Source of the DNA: Acidimicrobiaceae bacterium
GTDB taxonomy: Bacteria > Actinomycetota > Acidimicrobiia > Acidimicrobiales > RAAP-2
Assembly: GCA_003167415.1 (NCBI GenBank)
Contig: PMTF01000015.1
Coordinates: forward strand, 118,006-182,005
Reading direction: 5' to 3'
Length of the DNA stretch: 64,000 nucleotides
Below the pieces are notes generated by a model that searched no databases, had not been told where the DNA came from, and saw only the letters and a program-made list of their open reading frames with translations. Within the stretch, counting starts at the first letter, position 1, and the number at the start of each line of letters is the position of its first letter. Shown here in pieces: positions 16,611 through 24,859 of the stretch. Made by a program: the position numbers and the translations under genes.

Positions 16611-16725
16611 TAAGATATATGGGCTCTCTCACAGTGGGGGAGTTGACGATATGTCGCCGTGGTTTCGTACGGTCGCCTTCGGGTGCACCACGGTGATCGA
16701 GCAACCGAACGGAAGGAAAAATAAC
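16611..16725 (+). promoter_or_regulatory. rpsB leader: -10 plus two predicted hairpins
   Basis: TAAGAT at 16611-16616 is a -10 candidate with a predicted start near 16623. The transcript would open with hairpin I: 16624-16631 pairs with 16635-16642 (8 bp, two G-U) around CAG. Hairpin II follows: 16653-16663 pairs with 16687-16697 (11 bp, two G-U). It encloses a short CGCC/GGTG stem capped by a TTCG tetraloop at 16678-16681. GGAAGG at 16711-16716 is the ribosome-binding site. The layout fits an autoregulated ribosomal-protein leader. A competing promoter reading (TTGACG at 16643, TACGGT at 16668, 19-bp spacer) would cut hairpin II. Confidence 0.5.
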
Positions 16726-17721
16726 GTGGCATTAGTCACACTGCAAGAACTGCTGGACTCCGGAGTGCACTTCGGGCACCAGACCCGCCGTTGGAATCCC
16801 AAAATGCGCCGGTTCATCCTCGGCGAGCGCAACGGCATTTACCTCATTGACCTGCGAAAGACGCTGCTCGGCATCGAGACGAGCTACGCCTACGTGCGCG
16901 ACCTGGTCGCCGACGGAGGCGTCATCCTGTTCGTGGGCACCAAGAAGCAGACCCAGGGTCCGATCGAGGACTACGCCAAGGCCTGCGGCATGCCTTTCGT
17001 GAACCAGCGTTGGCTGGGTGGCATGCTCACCAACTTCGCCACCGTCGCCGGACGAGTGAAGCGTATGGTGGAACTGCGTTCGATGCAGCGCGCCGGTGAC
17101 TTCGAGAACATGCCCAAGCGCGAGGCGCTGCGCCACAGCCGTGAACTCGAGAAGCTCGACCGCAACCTCTCGGGCATCGCCAACCTGGAGCACGTCCCCG
17201 ACGCCATCTTCGTGATCGACACGAAGAAGGAGCACATTGCCGTGACTGAGGCTCGCAAGCTCGGCCTGCCGGTCGTCGCGGTCGTCGACACCAACTGTGA
17301 CCCCGACGTCATCGACTACGTCATCCCCGGCAACGACGACGCGATCCGTTCCGGAGCCCTGCTCTGTCGCTTGATGGCCGACGCCGTCACCGAAGGTCGC
17401 TACATCCGTCAGAACCGTCCGGTCATCTCGAAGCAGTCCTCGGCCCCGGCCAACCGGGCCGCGCTGATTGACGAGGTCACGGTCACCGACGCGGCGCCCG
17501 AGGCGCCCGACGCCGTCCTGTCCGACGCAACCGAGACGCCGGATGACGAAGTGTTGTCCGACGTGGCACCCGCAGTATCACCGGACGACGCCCCCGAGCT
17601 CGTCATCGAGAGCACGAACGAGCCCGAGGCGGGAGTACCGGAGGCTCCGCAGGCCACGAGCGACGAGGCCGTTGACGCCGAGGCGGCGACGGAGTCCGAC
17701 GAAACCACGACCAACGCCTAA
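16726..17721 (+). CDS. rpsB: 30S ribosomal protein S2
   Basis: Small-subunit protein that binds late in 30S assembly. The start is GTG 16726 with GGAAGG 9 nt upstream; upstream extension of the frame runs through xerD and is spurious. The family core spans about residues 1-235: [19 protein letters not shown] at the N-terminus, [24 protein letters not shown] and the [21 protein letters not shown] loop. About 80 extra C-terminal residues are acidic and Ala/Pro/Thr-rich with no expected fold, bringing the protein to 331 residues. It heads the conserved rpsB-tsf-pyrH-frr cluster and is preceded by a structured leader. Confidence 0.97.
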   Translation: MALVTLQELLDSGVHFGHQTRRWNPKMRRFILGERNGIYLIDLRKTLLGIETSYAYVRDLVADGGVILFVGTKKQTQGPIEDYAKACGMPFVNQRWLGGMLTNFATVAGRVKRMVELRSMQRAGDFENMPKREALRHSRELEKLDRNLSGIANLEHVPDAIFVIDTKKEHIAVTEARKLGLPVVAVVDTNCDPDVIDYVIPGNDDAIRSGALLCRLMADAVTEGRYIRQNRPVISKQSSAPANRAALIDEVTVTDAAPEAPDAVLSDATETPDDEVLSDVAPAVSPDDAPELVIESTNEPEAGVPEAPQATSDEAVDAEAATESDETTTNA

Positions 17722-17755
17722 ATTTCTTTAGCAGAGAATCAAAGAGGAGAACAAG

Positions 17756-18547
17756 GTGGCCATCACCGCGAAAGACGTACAAGCGCTGCGCCAAGCGACC
17801 GGTGTCGGGATCCTCGACGCCAAGAAGGCGCTCGAAGCCAACGACGGCAACATGGAAGAAGCGACGAAGTGGCTGCGCGTGCACGGCAAGGCCTCGGCCG
17901 CCAAACGCGCCGACCGCGAAGCCGGAGATGGCGCCGTCGCCGGGGTGCGCAACGGCAACGTCGCGGCAATGGTGGAGATGCGCTGTGAGACCGACTTCGT
18001 CGCCAAATCCGAGGAGTTCGTCTCGCTGGTGGATGAGATCGCGGCGCGGGTCTGCGCCGAGGGCACCGACGTGGTGTCGCAGTTCAATGAGCAGCTCGAG
18101 AAAATGCTGACGACCCTGAAAGAGAACATCTCGATCGGTCGGGTCTATCGACTCGAAGCCGGTGACGGCGAGGTCGTGGACACCTACGTGCACCAACAGT
18201 CCGGCCGGGGCAATAACGGCGTCATCATCGTGGTGAAGGGCGCCTCGGAAGAGGTGGCTCACGAGATCGCGGTACACGCGGCCTTCACCAAGCCGCTCTA
18301 CTTGAATCGCGAGGACGTGCCGCAGTCCGAGATCGACGCCGAGCGTGCCACCGTCGAGGAGATCTCTCGCAACGAGGGCAAGCCTGATGCGGCGTTGCCC
18401 AAGATCATCGAAGGCCGGATGAACGGGTGGTTCAAGGACCGCGTGCTGGTCGAACAGAGCTACGTGAAGGACGAGAAGCAGACCATCGCCCAGTTCTTGG
18501 GTAGCGCGTCGATCACGGCGTTCGCTCAAGTGGTCATCGGAGGATAG
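17756..18547 (+). CDS. tsf: Elongation factor Ts
   Basis: Nucleotide-exchange factor that releases GDP from EF-Tu. The N-terminal UBA-like domain reads VQALRQATGVGILDAKKALEANDGN. The exchange core contains the signature ETDFVAKSEEF. The 263-residue length is typical of Actinobacteria. GAGGAG upstream of the GTG at 17756 is a good ribosome-binding site. It follows rpsB by 34 bp and precedes pyrH by 9 bp. Confidence 0.97.
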   Translation: MAITAKDVQALRQATGVGILDAKKALEANDGNMEEATKWLRVHGKASAAKRADREAGDGAVAGVRNGNVAAMVEMRCETDFVAKSEEFVSLVDEIAARVCAEGTDVVSQFNEQLEKMLTTLKENISIGRVYRLEAGDGEVVDTYVHQQSGRGNNGVIIVVKGASEEVAHEIAVHAAFTKPLYLNREDVPQSEIDAERATVEEISRNEGKPDAALPKIIEGRMNGWFKDRVLVEQSYVKDEKQTIAQFLGSASITAFAQVVIGG

Positions 18548-18556
18548 GTCATCACC

Positions 18557-19267
18557 GTGCGCCGCGTGGTCCTGAAGCTGTCCGGTGAGGCCCTGGCCTC
18601 GGCCGCGAGCGACGAGACCATCGACGCGTCGACCGTTGACTTCCTCGCCTCGGAGATCGCCAACGCGATGGAGCGCGGCGATCTGGAACTGGCCGTGGTG
18701 GTCGGCGGCGGCAACATCTGGCGCGGCGCCACCGGCGCCATGGCCGGCATGAACCGAGCCAACTCCGACCTCATGGGCATGCTCGGGACGGTGATCAACG
18801 CCCTGGCCCTCCAAGACGCCATTGAGTCCCACGGACGTCCGACGCGCGTGCTCTCGGCCATCGGCATGGACCAGGTCGCCGAGCCCTACATTCGTCGCCG
18901 CGCCGTGCGTCACCTGGAAAAGGGCCGCGTGGTCATCTTCGCCGCCGGCATGGGCAATCCCTATTTCACGACCGACACGCCGGCCGCCCAGCGGGCGGCC
19001 GAGATCGAAGCCGACATTGTCTTGAAAGGAACGCACGGCGGGGTGGACGGTGTCTACAGTGAGGACCCGCGCGTCAATCCCGCGGCGACCAAGTTCGAAG
19101 AGTTGTCCTTCGACGAGGTCATCGCGAGGGACCTTCGCGTCATGGACATGACCGCCATTACCTTCTGCAAGGACAATCACTTGCCCATTCGCGTCTTTGA
19201 CCTGATGGCTGATGGAAACCTGGGTCGCGCGCTCGACGGTCAGGCCGTCGGTACGCTGGTGAGGTAA
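18557..19267 (+). CDS. pyrH: UMP kinase
   Basis: Converts UMP to UDP with ATP in pyrimidine nucleotide synthesis. The amino-acid-kinase-type fold starts VVLKLSGEALA, with GGGNIWRG for nucleotide binding and the GTHGGVDGVYSEDPR loop near residue 155. Length 236 is standard for bacterial UMP kinases. The GTG at 18557 is 9 bp after tsf. The TAA stop overlaps the frr ATG by one base, so expression is coupled to ribosome recycling factor. Confidence 0.96.
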   Translation: MRRVVLKLSGEALASAASDETIDASTVDFLASEIANAMERGDLELAVVVGGGNIWRGATGAMAGMNRANSDLMGMLGTVINALALQDAIESHGRPTRVLSAIGMDQVAEPYIRRRAVRHLEKGRVVIFAAGMGNPYFTTDTPAAQRAAEIEADIVLKGTHGGVDGVYSEDPRVNPAATKFEELSFDEVIARDLRVMDMTAITFCKDNHLPIRVFDLMADGNLGRALDGQAVGTLVR

Positions 19268-19836
19268 TGGAAAACGAACTCGTCGAGCTGGTGATGCAGG
19301 ACACTCGTGAACGTATGGCGAAAGTAATCGAGCACGCCAAGTCCGAGTTCTCCACCGTTCGCACCGGACGGGCGTCGCCGTCACTGGTCGAGAACCTGAT
19401 GGTCGACTACTACGGCGCCGAGACGTCGCTCAAGCAGCTCGCCAACTTCTCGGTGCCCGAACCGCGCCTCCTCGTCGTCTCGCCCTTCGACAAGGGCGCC
19501 ATGGCGGCGATCGAAAAGGCGATCTCCAACGCCGACCTGGGACTCAATCCCTCGAACGACGGCGTGGTGATTCGCCTCACCTTCCCGTCCCTCACCGAAG
19601 AGCGCCGTAAGAGCTTCGTCAAAATCGTCCACGTCAAGGCCGAAGAGGGCCGCGTGGCCCTGCGCGGTTGTCGACGCCACGCCCGCCAGGAACTCGAGGC
19701 CCTGGAGAAGGACAAGAGCATCTCCAGTGACGACCTCGAGCACTACGAGAAGATTCTTGACAAGATGACCCAAGAAGAAGTAGCGGTCGTGGACGCGCTA
19801 CTCGCTCACAAGGAGCAGGAACTACTTGAAGTCTGA
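19267..19836 (+). CDS. frr: Ribosome recycling factor
   Basis: With EF-G it splits post-termination ribosomes. The 189-residue, mostly helical protein carries VRTGRASPSLVENLMVDYYG near residue 40, PLKQL-like SLKQLANFSVPEPRLLVVSPFD, IRLTFPSLTEERRKSFVK and the helical end. A slight departure from the usual sequence is RGCRRHARQELEALEKDK, where many homologues read RNIRR(D/E)A. The start overlaps the pyrH stop and the end overlaps cdsA by 11 bp. Confidence 0.96.
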   Translation: MENELVELVMQDTRERMAKVIEHAKSEFSTVRTGRASPSLVENLMVDYYGAETSLKQLANFSVPEPRLLVVSPFDKGAMAAIEKAISNADLGLNPSNDGVVIRLTFPSLTEERRKSFVKIVHVKAEEGRVALRGCRRHARQELEALEKDKSISSDDLEHYEKILDKMTQEEVAVVDALLAHKEQELLEV

Positions 19837-21130
19837 CGACGACGACGGCACGCTCTTCAACGAGCCCACGGGCGAGACGCCCGTCGTGAGCTCGACCGAC
19901 TCTCGAGTGACGATCACCGGCGCCGAGATCGCCGCCGACGCCGACGAGACGATGATCATCGACCCGACGACCTTGCTGCCGCACTGGACCGACGCCCCGA
20001 CCGGGCAGGTGCCGATCGTCGTCGCGCGCGAAGCCGCCGACAGCGACGACCCCTGGTCGGCGATTCCCGCGCCCGCCTGGCGCGAGGGCGAAGCCGACTG
20101 GGTGGCCCACGAGGACCAGTTCGACTCCGCGATCCTCGCCGGCGAACAGAGAGAAGATACCGCGCGACCGTGGGAGTTCGCCGAGCCCGAAGAGCTTCCG
20201 GTACCCGACGAGTTGGTGACCGATGCACCGCGCCCCGAGCCGGATCGCATCCAGCGCACCCGTCGTTCCATCTCGACCAACCGGCTGGCCGGCCGGGCCG
20301 TTCGCCAGAGCAATGATCGCAACTTCGCTCGGGCGCTCGTGACCGGCGTCGTGCTCGCGGCGGTCGTCTCGTTGGTCTTCAAACTGGGCGCGCTGCCCGT
20401 GGCGATCATGGTGCTGGTCGTGCTCGGCCTGGCCGGGGCCGAGGCCTACGCCGGGTTCCGCTCGGCCGGGGCCCATCCGGCCACCGTGCTCGGCATCGTG
20501 GCGATCCTGACGCTCGGTGTCGCCGTCTACAACAAGGGACTGACTTCGGTCGGCGCGGTCAGCGTCCTGCTGATCATCTTCGGCTTCGTGTGGTACCTGA
20601 ACGCCGGGCGAGAAGTTGACGTGCTCGACGGTCTGGGTGCGACGGTCTTCGTCTACGTCTGGATCGGCGTCATCGGTTCCTACGCCCTGCTCTTCGTGGC
20701 CCCGCGCTCGTTCGTGGACGGTCACGGACTCTCGTACCTCTTCGGGGCGATGGTGCTCACGGTGGCCAATGACTCGGGCGCCTTCATCGTCGGACGACAG
20801 TTCGGCAAACGAACATTGAACAAGGTGCTGTCGCCGAACAAGACCCTGGAGGGTACGGCCGGGGGGACCATCGTGACGCTGGCGGCGGGCTTATTGCTCT
20901 TGCCGCTGATGAGCGTGTGGACGCGAAAGGCCGGCCTCGAGGCGGCCGTCGCGATCTCGATCGTGGTGCCGCTCGGCGATCTCTTCGAGTCGATGGTGAA
21001 GCGAACGATCGGCGTGAAGGACCTCGGCCGACTGTTGCCGGGACACGGCGGACTGTTGGACCGCATCGACGGCCTGTTGTTCGCGCTGCCCACCATGTAC
21101 TACCTCTGCCACGTTCTCAAACTGGGCTGA
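19826..21130 (+). CDS. cdsA: Phosphatidate cytidylyltransferase with long acidic N-terminus
   Basis: Integral membrane enzyme making CDP-diacylglycerol from phosphatidate and CTP. The family signature lies near the C-terminus: SMVKRTIGVKDLGRLLPGHG, followed by GLLDRID. The membrane part begins at about residue 170 and contains about seven helices. The first 160 residues are acidic, proline-rich and probably disordered, then a basic stretch (RTRRSISTNRLAGRAVRQ) precedes helix 1. The product is therefore 434 residues instead of the usual 265-300. TTG 19826 is the first in-frame start and lies inside frr; a later start would remove part of the tail. dxr follows after 2 bp. Confidence 0.93.
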   Translation: MKSDDDDGTLFNEPTGETPVVSSTDSRVTITGAEIAADADETMIIDPTTLLPHWTDAPTGQVPIVVAREAADSDDPWSAIPAPAWREGEADWVAHEDQFDSAILAGEQREDTARPWEFAEPEELPVPDELVTDAPRPEPDRIQRTRRSISTNRLAGRAVRQSNDRNFARALVTGVVLAAVVSLVFKLGALPVAIMVLVVLGLAGAEAYAGFRSAGAHPATVLGIVAILTLGVAVYNKGLTSVGAVSVLLIIFGFVWYLNAGREVDVLDGLGATVFVYVWIGVIGSYALLFVAPRSFVDGHGLSYLFGAMVLTVANDSGAFIVGRQFGKRTLNKVLSPNKTLEGTAGGTIVTLAAGLLLLPLMSVWTRKAGLEAAVAISIVVPLGDLFESMVKRTIGVKDLGRLLPGHGGLLDRIDGLLFALPTMYYLCHVLKLG

Positions 21131-21132
21131 CG

Positions 21133-22299
21133 ATGCCGACGGTGCGGCGCAGCGTCGCGCTCTTGGGCGCCACCGGATCGATCGGCACCCAGACCCTTGA
21201 CGTCTTGCGTCGCGAGCCCGAGATGTTCGAACTGGTGGCGCTCTCCGGCGGGGAACAACTCAACGAACTGGCCACCATCGTGAAGGAGTTTCGCGTGACG
21301 CGCGTCGGCGTGATCAGCGACGGCCATCGCGACACCCTGGCCGCGCTGGTGGGCGCGGACGTCGACGTCGTGGTCGGCGCCGAAGGACTGTCCTCACTTG
21401 CCGCCAGCGCCGACATCGTGGTGAACGCGGTGCTCGGTTTCGCCGGTCTCCCGGTGACGCTGTCGGCGCTCAAGGCCGGCAAACGACTGGCCCTGGCCAA
21501 CAAGGAGTCGCTCATCGCCGCGGCGCCGTTGGTGGCCAAGGTCCGCTCGACGCCGGGCGCGATGATGCTGCCGGTCGACTCCGAACACTGCGCGATTCAT
21601 CAGTGCCTCGCCAGTTCACCGGGCGAGCCGGGCTACCCCGACGTGCGACGACTGCTGCTCACCGCCTCGGGCGGACCGTTCCGCGGTTGGTCGCGGGACC
21701 AACTGCGCGGTGCGACCAGAGCCGACGCGCTCAATCACCCGACCTGGTCGATGGGCGCGAAGATCACCATCGACTCGTCGACACTGATGAACAAGGGTCT
21801 CGAGGTGCTCGAGGCGTCGGCGCTCTTCGACATCAACGTCGAACGCGTCGAAGTGGTCGTGCATCCCCAGTCGATCGTGCACTCGATGGTGGAGTACGTG
21901 GACGGATCGGTCCTCGCCCAACTCTCGCGCCCCGATATGCGACTGCCGATCGCCTACTGCCTCGGGTTGCCCGTTCGCTTGGATCACGGATGGGGCGCGA
22001 TCGACTTCACTAAGGACTTGGAGTTGACCTTCGAGGCGCCCGATCACAAGGCCTTCCCGGCGATAGGCCTCGCCTACGAAGCCTCGCGCCTCGGGGGGGC
22101 GGCGCCGGCGTGGCTGAGTGCCGCCAACGAAGTCGCGGTCGCGGCGTTCTTGGCCGACGAAATCAACTGGTGCGACATCATTGACGTCGTGGCGCGAGTG
22201 ATGGACGGGTACGTGGCCGATCCGCTGGATTCCTTGCCGGACCTGGTCGCCAATGATGCGACCGCGCGAGCGCGAGCCCACGGTATTCTCAATCAATAG
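21133..22299 (+). CDS. dxr: 1-deoxy-D-xylulose 5-phosphate reductoisomerase
   Basis: Second enzyme of the MEP isoprenoid pathway; converts DXP to MEP with NADPH. The ATG at 21133 gives 388 residues starting MPTVRRSVALLGATGSIGTQ, the NADPH-binding motif. LALANKESLIAA, the metal/substrate region PVDSEHCAIHQCL, SSTLMNKGLEVLEA and VVHPQSIVHSMVEYVDGS are all present. The frame stays open upstream inside cdsA, but that is a shadow. rseP begins 2 bp after the stop and ispG, another MEP gene, comes next, so dxr-rseP-ispG form one unit. Confidence 0.97.
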   Translation: MPTVRRSVALLGATGSIGTQTLDVLRREPEMFELVALSGGEQLNELATIVKEFRVTRVGVISDGHRDTLAALVGADVDVVVGAEGLSSLAASADIVVNAVLGFAGLPVTLSALKAGKRLALANKESLIAAAPLVAKVRSTPGAMMLPVDSEHCAIHQCLASSPGEPGYPDVRRLLLTASGGPFRGWSRDQLRGATRADALNHPTWSMGAKITIDSSTLMNKGLEVLEASALFDINVERVEVVVHPQSIVHSMVEYVDGSVLAQLSRPDMRLPIAYCLGLPVRLDHGWGAIDFTKDLELTFEAPDHKAFPAIGLAYEASRLGGAAPAWLSAANEVAVAAFLADEINWCDIIDVVARVMDGYVADPLDSLPDLVANDATARARAHGILNQ

Positions 22300-22301
22300 T
22301 C

Positions 22302-23549
22302 ATGGATCCGAACCCCGACACCCGTCGGTCCCTGACGTTCCTTCTCGCGGGCGTAGTCGTCTTCGTGGCGCTGCTCACCTGGATCGTCGGCTGGGCCCTA
22401 CCGCTCGTGATCTTCGCGATCGTCTTCATCGTGATGGCCCACGAGTTCGGTCACTTCATCACGGCCAAGCGCGCCGGAATGAAGGTGACCGACTTCTTCG
22501 TGGGCTTCGGTCCCGTCCTCTGGTCCACCACGATCGGTGAAACCCGCTACGGCGTACGAGCGATTCTCGCCGGCGGATACGTGAAGGTGCCGGGCATGAC
22601 GTGGACCGAGACGATTCCCGAGGAAGAGGAGTCCCGGACCTACCGCTCGGCGTCGTACCCGAGGAAGGTCCTCTTCGCCTCGGCCGGGTCACTGATGCAC
22701 GTCGTCATGGCCTTGCTCCTGGCCTGGGCGGCACTCACCTTCGTCGGACTGCCGTCGACCAGTCACGTCGGGGTCTATGACTTCACGAAGTGGCAGGGTC
22801 ATAAGGAGAACTCCGCGCAACTGGCCGGCCTGAAAGTCGGCGACCAAATCGTCGCCATCAACGGCGTTTCAATCTCGAGCGATAGTCAGTTGCAAAAAAT
22901 CGTGGGTCACGATTCGGGAAAGAACCTCACGATTCTGATCCAGCGGGCCGGTCATGATCTCACGCTGCACGCCACTCCCGTCTACGGTCCGACGCTCACC
23001 GTCAACAACAAGCCCTTAGCGGCGCGCGGTTACCTCGGCGTCAGCCTCGAGAGTCTCGCCGTGCGCGACTCCTGGTACGCCTCGATCCCCGGGTCCTTCA
23101 CCGAAGTCGGCTCACTACTGGGAACGGCCGTGCACGCGATCGTGCACGTCTTCTCGCCGGGGGAGTTCTCCAGCCTCTTCCACCAGGTCGCCTCACCGGC
23201 CGCGGCCACCAATCCGAAGAACCAGCTGACCCGGCCGGAATCAATCGTCGGTGTCGTGCGCATCGCGGTCCAGAGTACGCAGACCGGACCGGGCGACCTG
23301 CTGCTTATTTTGATGGCGGTGAACATCTTCGTGGGCGTGCTCAATATGTTGCCGATGCTGCCATTGGACGGGGGCTACGTCGCGATCGCCACCTACGAGC
23401 GGCTGCGCTCGCGCCGAGGGCTTCGCTACCACGCCGACGTCAACAAGATGGCGCCCGTTATCTACGCCTTCATGGGCGTGCTGCTGGTCCTGTTCGCCAC
23501 CACGCTCTTTCTCGACATCGCCCACCCGATCGCCAATCCCTTCCACTAA
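22302..23549 (+). CDS. rseP: Site-2 protease RseP (M50 zinc metalloprotease)
   Basis: Intramembrane protease that cleaves anti-sigma factors or other membrane substrates. The zinc-binding HEFGH is at residues 47-51 within a helix, and the third ligand motif LPLDGG has D356. A PDZ domain lies between them (AGLKVGDQIVAINGVSI and downstream). About four membrane helices are visible, including one at 15-45 and one at the C-terminus (LLVLFATTLFLDIAH). Length 415. In Actinobacteria this dxr-rseP-ispG context is conserved (Rip1 in mycobacteria). The start is the ATG two bases after dxr. Confidence 0.95.
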   Translation: MDPNPDTRRSLTFLLAGVVVFVALLTWIVGWALPLVIFAIVFIVMAHEFGHFITAKRAGMKVTDFFVGFGPVLWSTTIGETRYGVRAILAGGYVKVPGMTWTETIPEEEESRTYRSASYPRKVLFASAGSLMHVVMALLLAWAALTFVGLPSTSHVGVYDFTKWQGHKENSAQLAGLKVGDQIVAINGVSISSDSQLQKIVGHDSGKNLTILIQRAGHDLTLHATPVYGPTLTVNNKPLAARGYLGVSLESLAVRDSWYASIPGSFTEVGSLLGTAVHAIVHVFSPGEFSSLFHQVASPAAATNPKNQLTRPESIVGVVRIAVQSTQTGPGDLLLILMAVNIFVGVLNMLPMLPLDGGYVAIATYERLRSRRGLRYHADVNKMAPVIYAFMGVLLVLFATTLFLDIAHPIANPFH

Positions 23550-23586
23550 CTGCATCGCTTCGCGATCGAACGGGCAGACTGGATGA

Positions 23587-24816
23587 GTGGACGTCACCGC
23601 CAGCCCCCTCAGCCCCCGCCGAAAGACCCGCCAGATTGCCGTCGGTTCCGTAAAGGTCGGCGGCGACGCGCCCATATCCGTCCAGTCGATGACGACCACG
23701 AAAACGGCCGACGTGGAAGGCACGCTCCAACAGATCTACGCACTGGCGGCCGAAGGCGCCGACATCGTGCGCTGCACCTGCAACGAAGTGGCGGCCGCCG
23801 AAGGTCTGGCTCAGATCGTGCCGCGTTCGCCGGTGCCCATCGTCGCCGACATCCACTTCCACGTCGAGATGGCCCTCGCCGCCCTCGAGGCCGGCGTCCA
23901 GGGGTTGCGCCTCAATCCCGGCAACCTGCGCAAGCCCGAAGAGATCAAGCTGGTGGCCGCGGAGGCGCGTGACCGCGGCGTACCGATACGCATCGGCGTG
24001 AACGCCGGCAGTCTGCACCCCGACATCTACGAACGCTTCGGCGGCGCCACCCCCGAAGCCCTCGTCGAGTCGGCGCGTCTGGAACTCGCGTACTTCGATG
24101 AAGTCGATTTCCACGACGTCAAGATCTCGGTGAAGGCCTCGTCGGTCGCGACCATGATCGCCGCGTACCGTCTCGCCTCGGAGACCTTCGACCACCCGCT
24201 GCACCTGGGCGTGACCGAAGCGGGGCCGTTGCCGGGAGGACTGTTAAAGGGCACCGCCGGCATCGCGACGCTGCTGGCCGAAGGCATCGGCGACACCCTT
24301 CGCTACTCGCTCACCGCCGATCCGGTCGAAGAGGCGCGCGCCGGTCGCACGCTGCTCGAAGTCCTCGGACTGCGTGAACGAAAGGGACTGGACTTGATCG
24401 CCTGTCCCAGTTGCGGCCGCGCCGAAGTCGACGTCATCAAGATCGCCAACGAGGCCCAGGAGGCGTTGCAAGCGTTGAACCTACCGATCCAGGTCGCGGT
24501 CATGGGCTGTGTCGTCAACGGTCCGGGCGAAGCGCGACACGCCGACTTGGGAATCGCCGCCGGCAAGAAGCGCGGTCACCTCTTCATCAAGGGACAGATC
24601 GTGCGCGTCGTGAAAGAGGACGAGATGGTGGAAGCCTTGGTCGACGAGGCGAGGAAGATCGTCGCCGAAGGCGTCGAAGCGCGACTGGCCGCGCGCGATC
24701 ACAGCGCCGAAGCCGAAGCCGAAGCTGACCGCGCGATGCTGCTCGACGACCAAGGTGCAGACGTGAATCACGCGAGTGAGCGCATCGAAAAGATCCGTCG
24801 ACGCGCCGAAGGCTAA
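23587..24816 (+). CDS. ispG: 4-hydroxy-3-methylbut-2-enyl diphosphate synthase
   Basis: [4Fe-4S] enzyme of the MEP pathway that makes HMBPP from MEcPP. The N-terminal TIM barrel starts RKTRQIAVGSVKVGGDAPISVQSMTTT. The cluster ligands are C273 and C276 (CPSC) and C308 (MGCVVNGPGE), with E315 of PGE as the usual fourth ligand. Total 409 residues; the last about 40 are an acidic/charged tail beyond the core. The GTG start at 23587 has no Shine-Dalgarno. The hexamer CAGACT ends 6 nt upstream, an imperfect match to the leaderless pattern. It sits 37 bp after rseP. Confidence 0.96.
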   Translation: MDVTASPLSPRRKTRQIAVGSVKVGGDAPISVQSMTTTKTADVEGTLQQIYALAAEGADIVRCTCNEVAAAEGLAQIVPRSPVPIVADIHFHVEMALAALEAGVQGLRLNPGNLRKPEEIKLVAAEARDRGVPIRIGVNAGSLHPDIYERFGGATPEALVESARLELAYFDEVDFHDVKISVKASSVATMIAAYRLASETFDHPLHLGVTEAGPLPGGLLKGTAGIATLLAEGIGDTLRYSLTADPVEEARAGRTLLEVLGLRERKGLDLIACPSCGRAEVDVIKIANEAQEALQALNLPIQVAVMGCVVNGPGEARHADLGIAAGKKRGHLFIKGQIVRVVKEDEMVEALVDEARKIVAEGVEARLAARDHSAEAEAEADRAMLLDDQGADVNHASERIEKIRRRAEG

Positions 24817-24829
24817 AAAGCCGTTTGAC

Positions 24830-24835
24830 TAGGCT
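24830..24835 (+). promoter_or_regulatory. -10 candidate (TAGGCT) for proS
   Basis: TAGGCT lies 24 nt upstream of the proS GTG, leaving room for a short leader that contains the AAAGGAG ribosome-binding site. No clear -35 is visible. Confidence 0.4.
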
Positions 24836-24859
24836 GTCGCCACGAATCAAAGGAGAATC

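Noticed and set aside
17603-19384. A 593-codon open frame on the minus strand across rpsB-tsf-pyrH
   Set aside because: It is antisense to three conserved genes and shows only His/Asp/Arg-rich composition typical of GC-rich shadow frames. Similar shadows oppose proA (6178-7269), pnp (33946-35397), rnj (40996-42663) and hflX (53248-54855).
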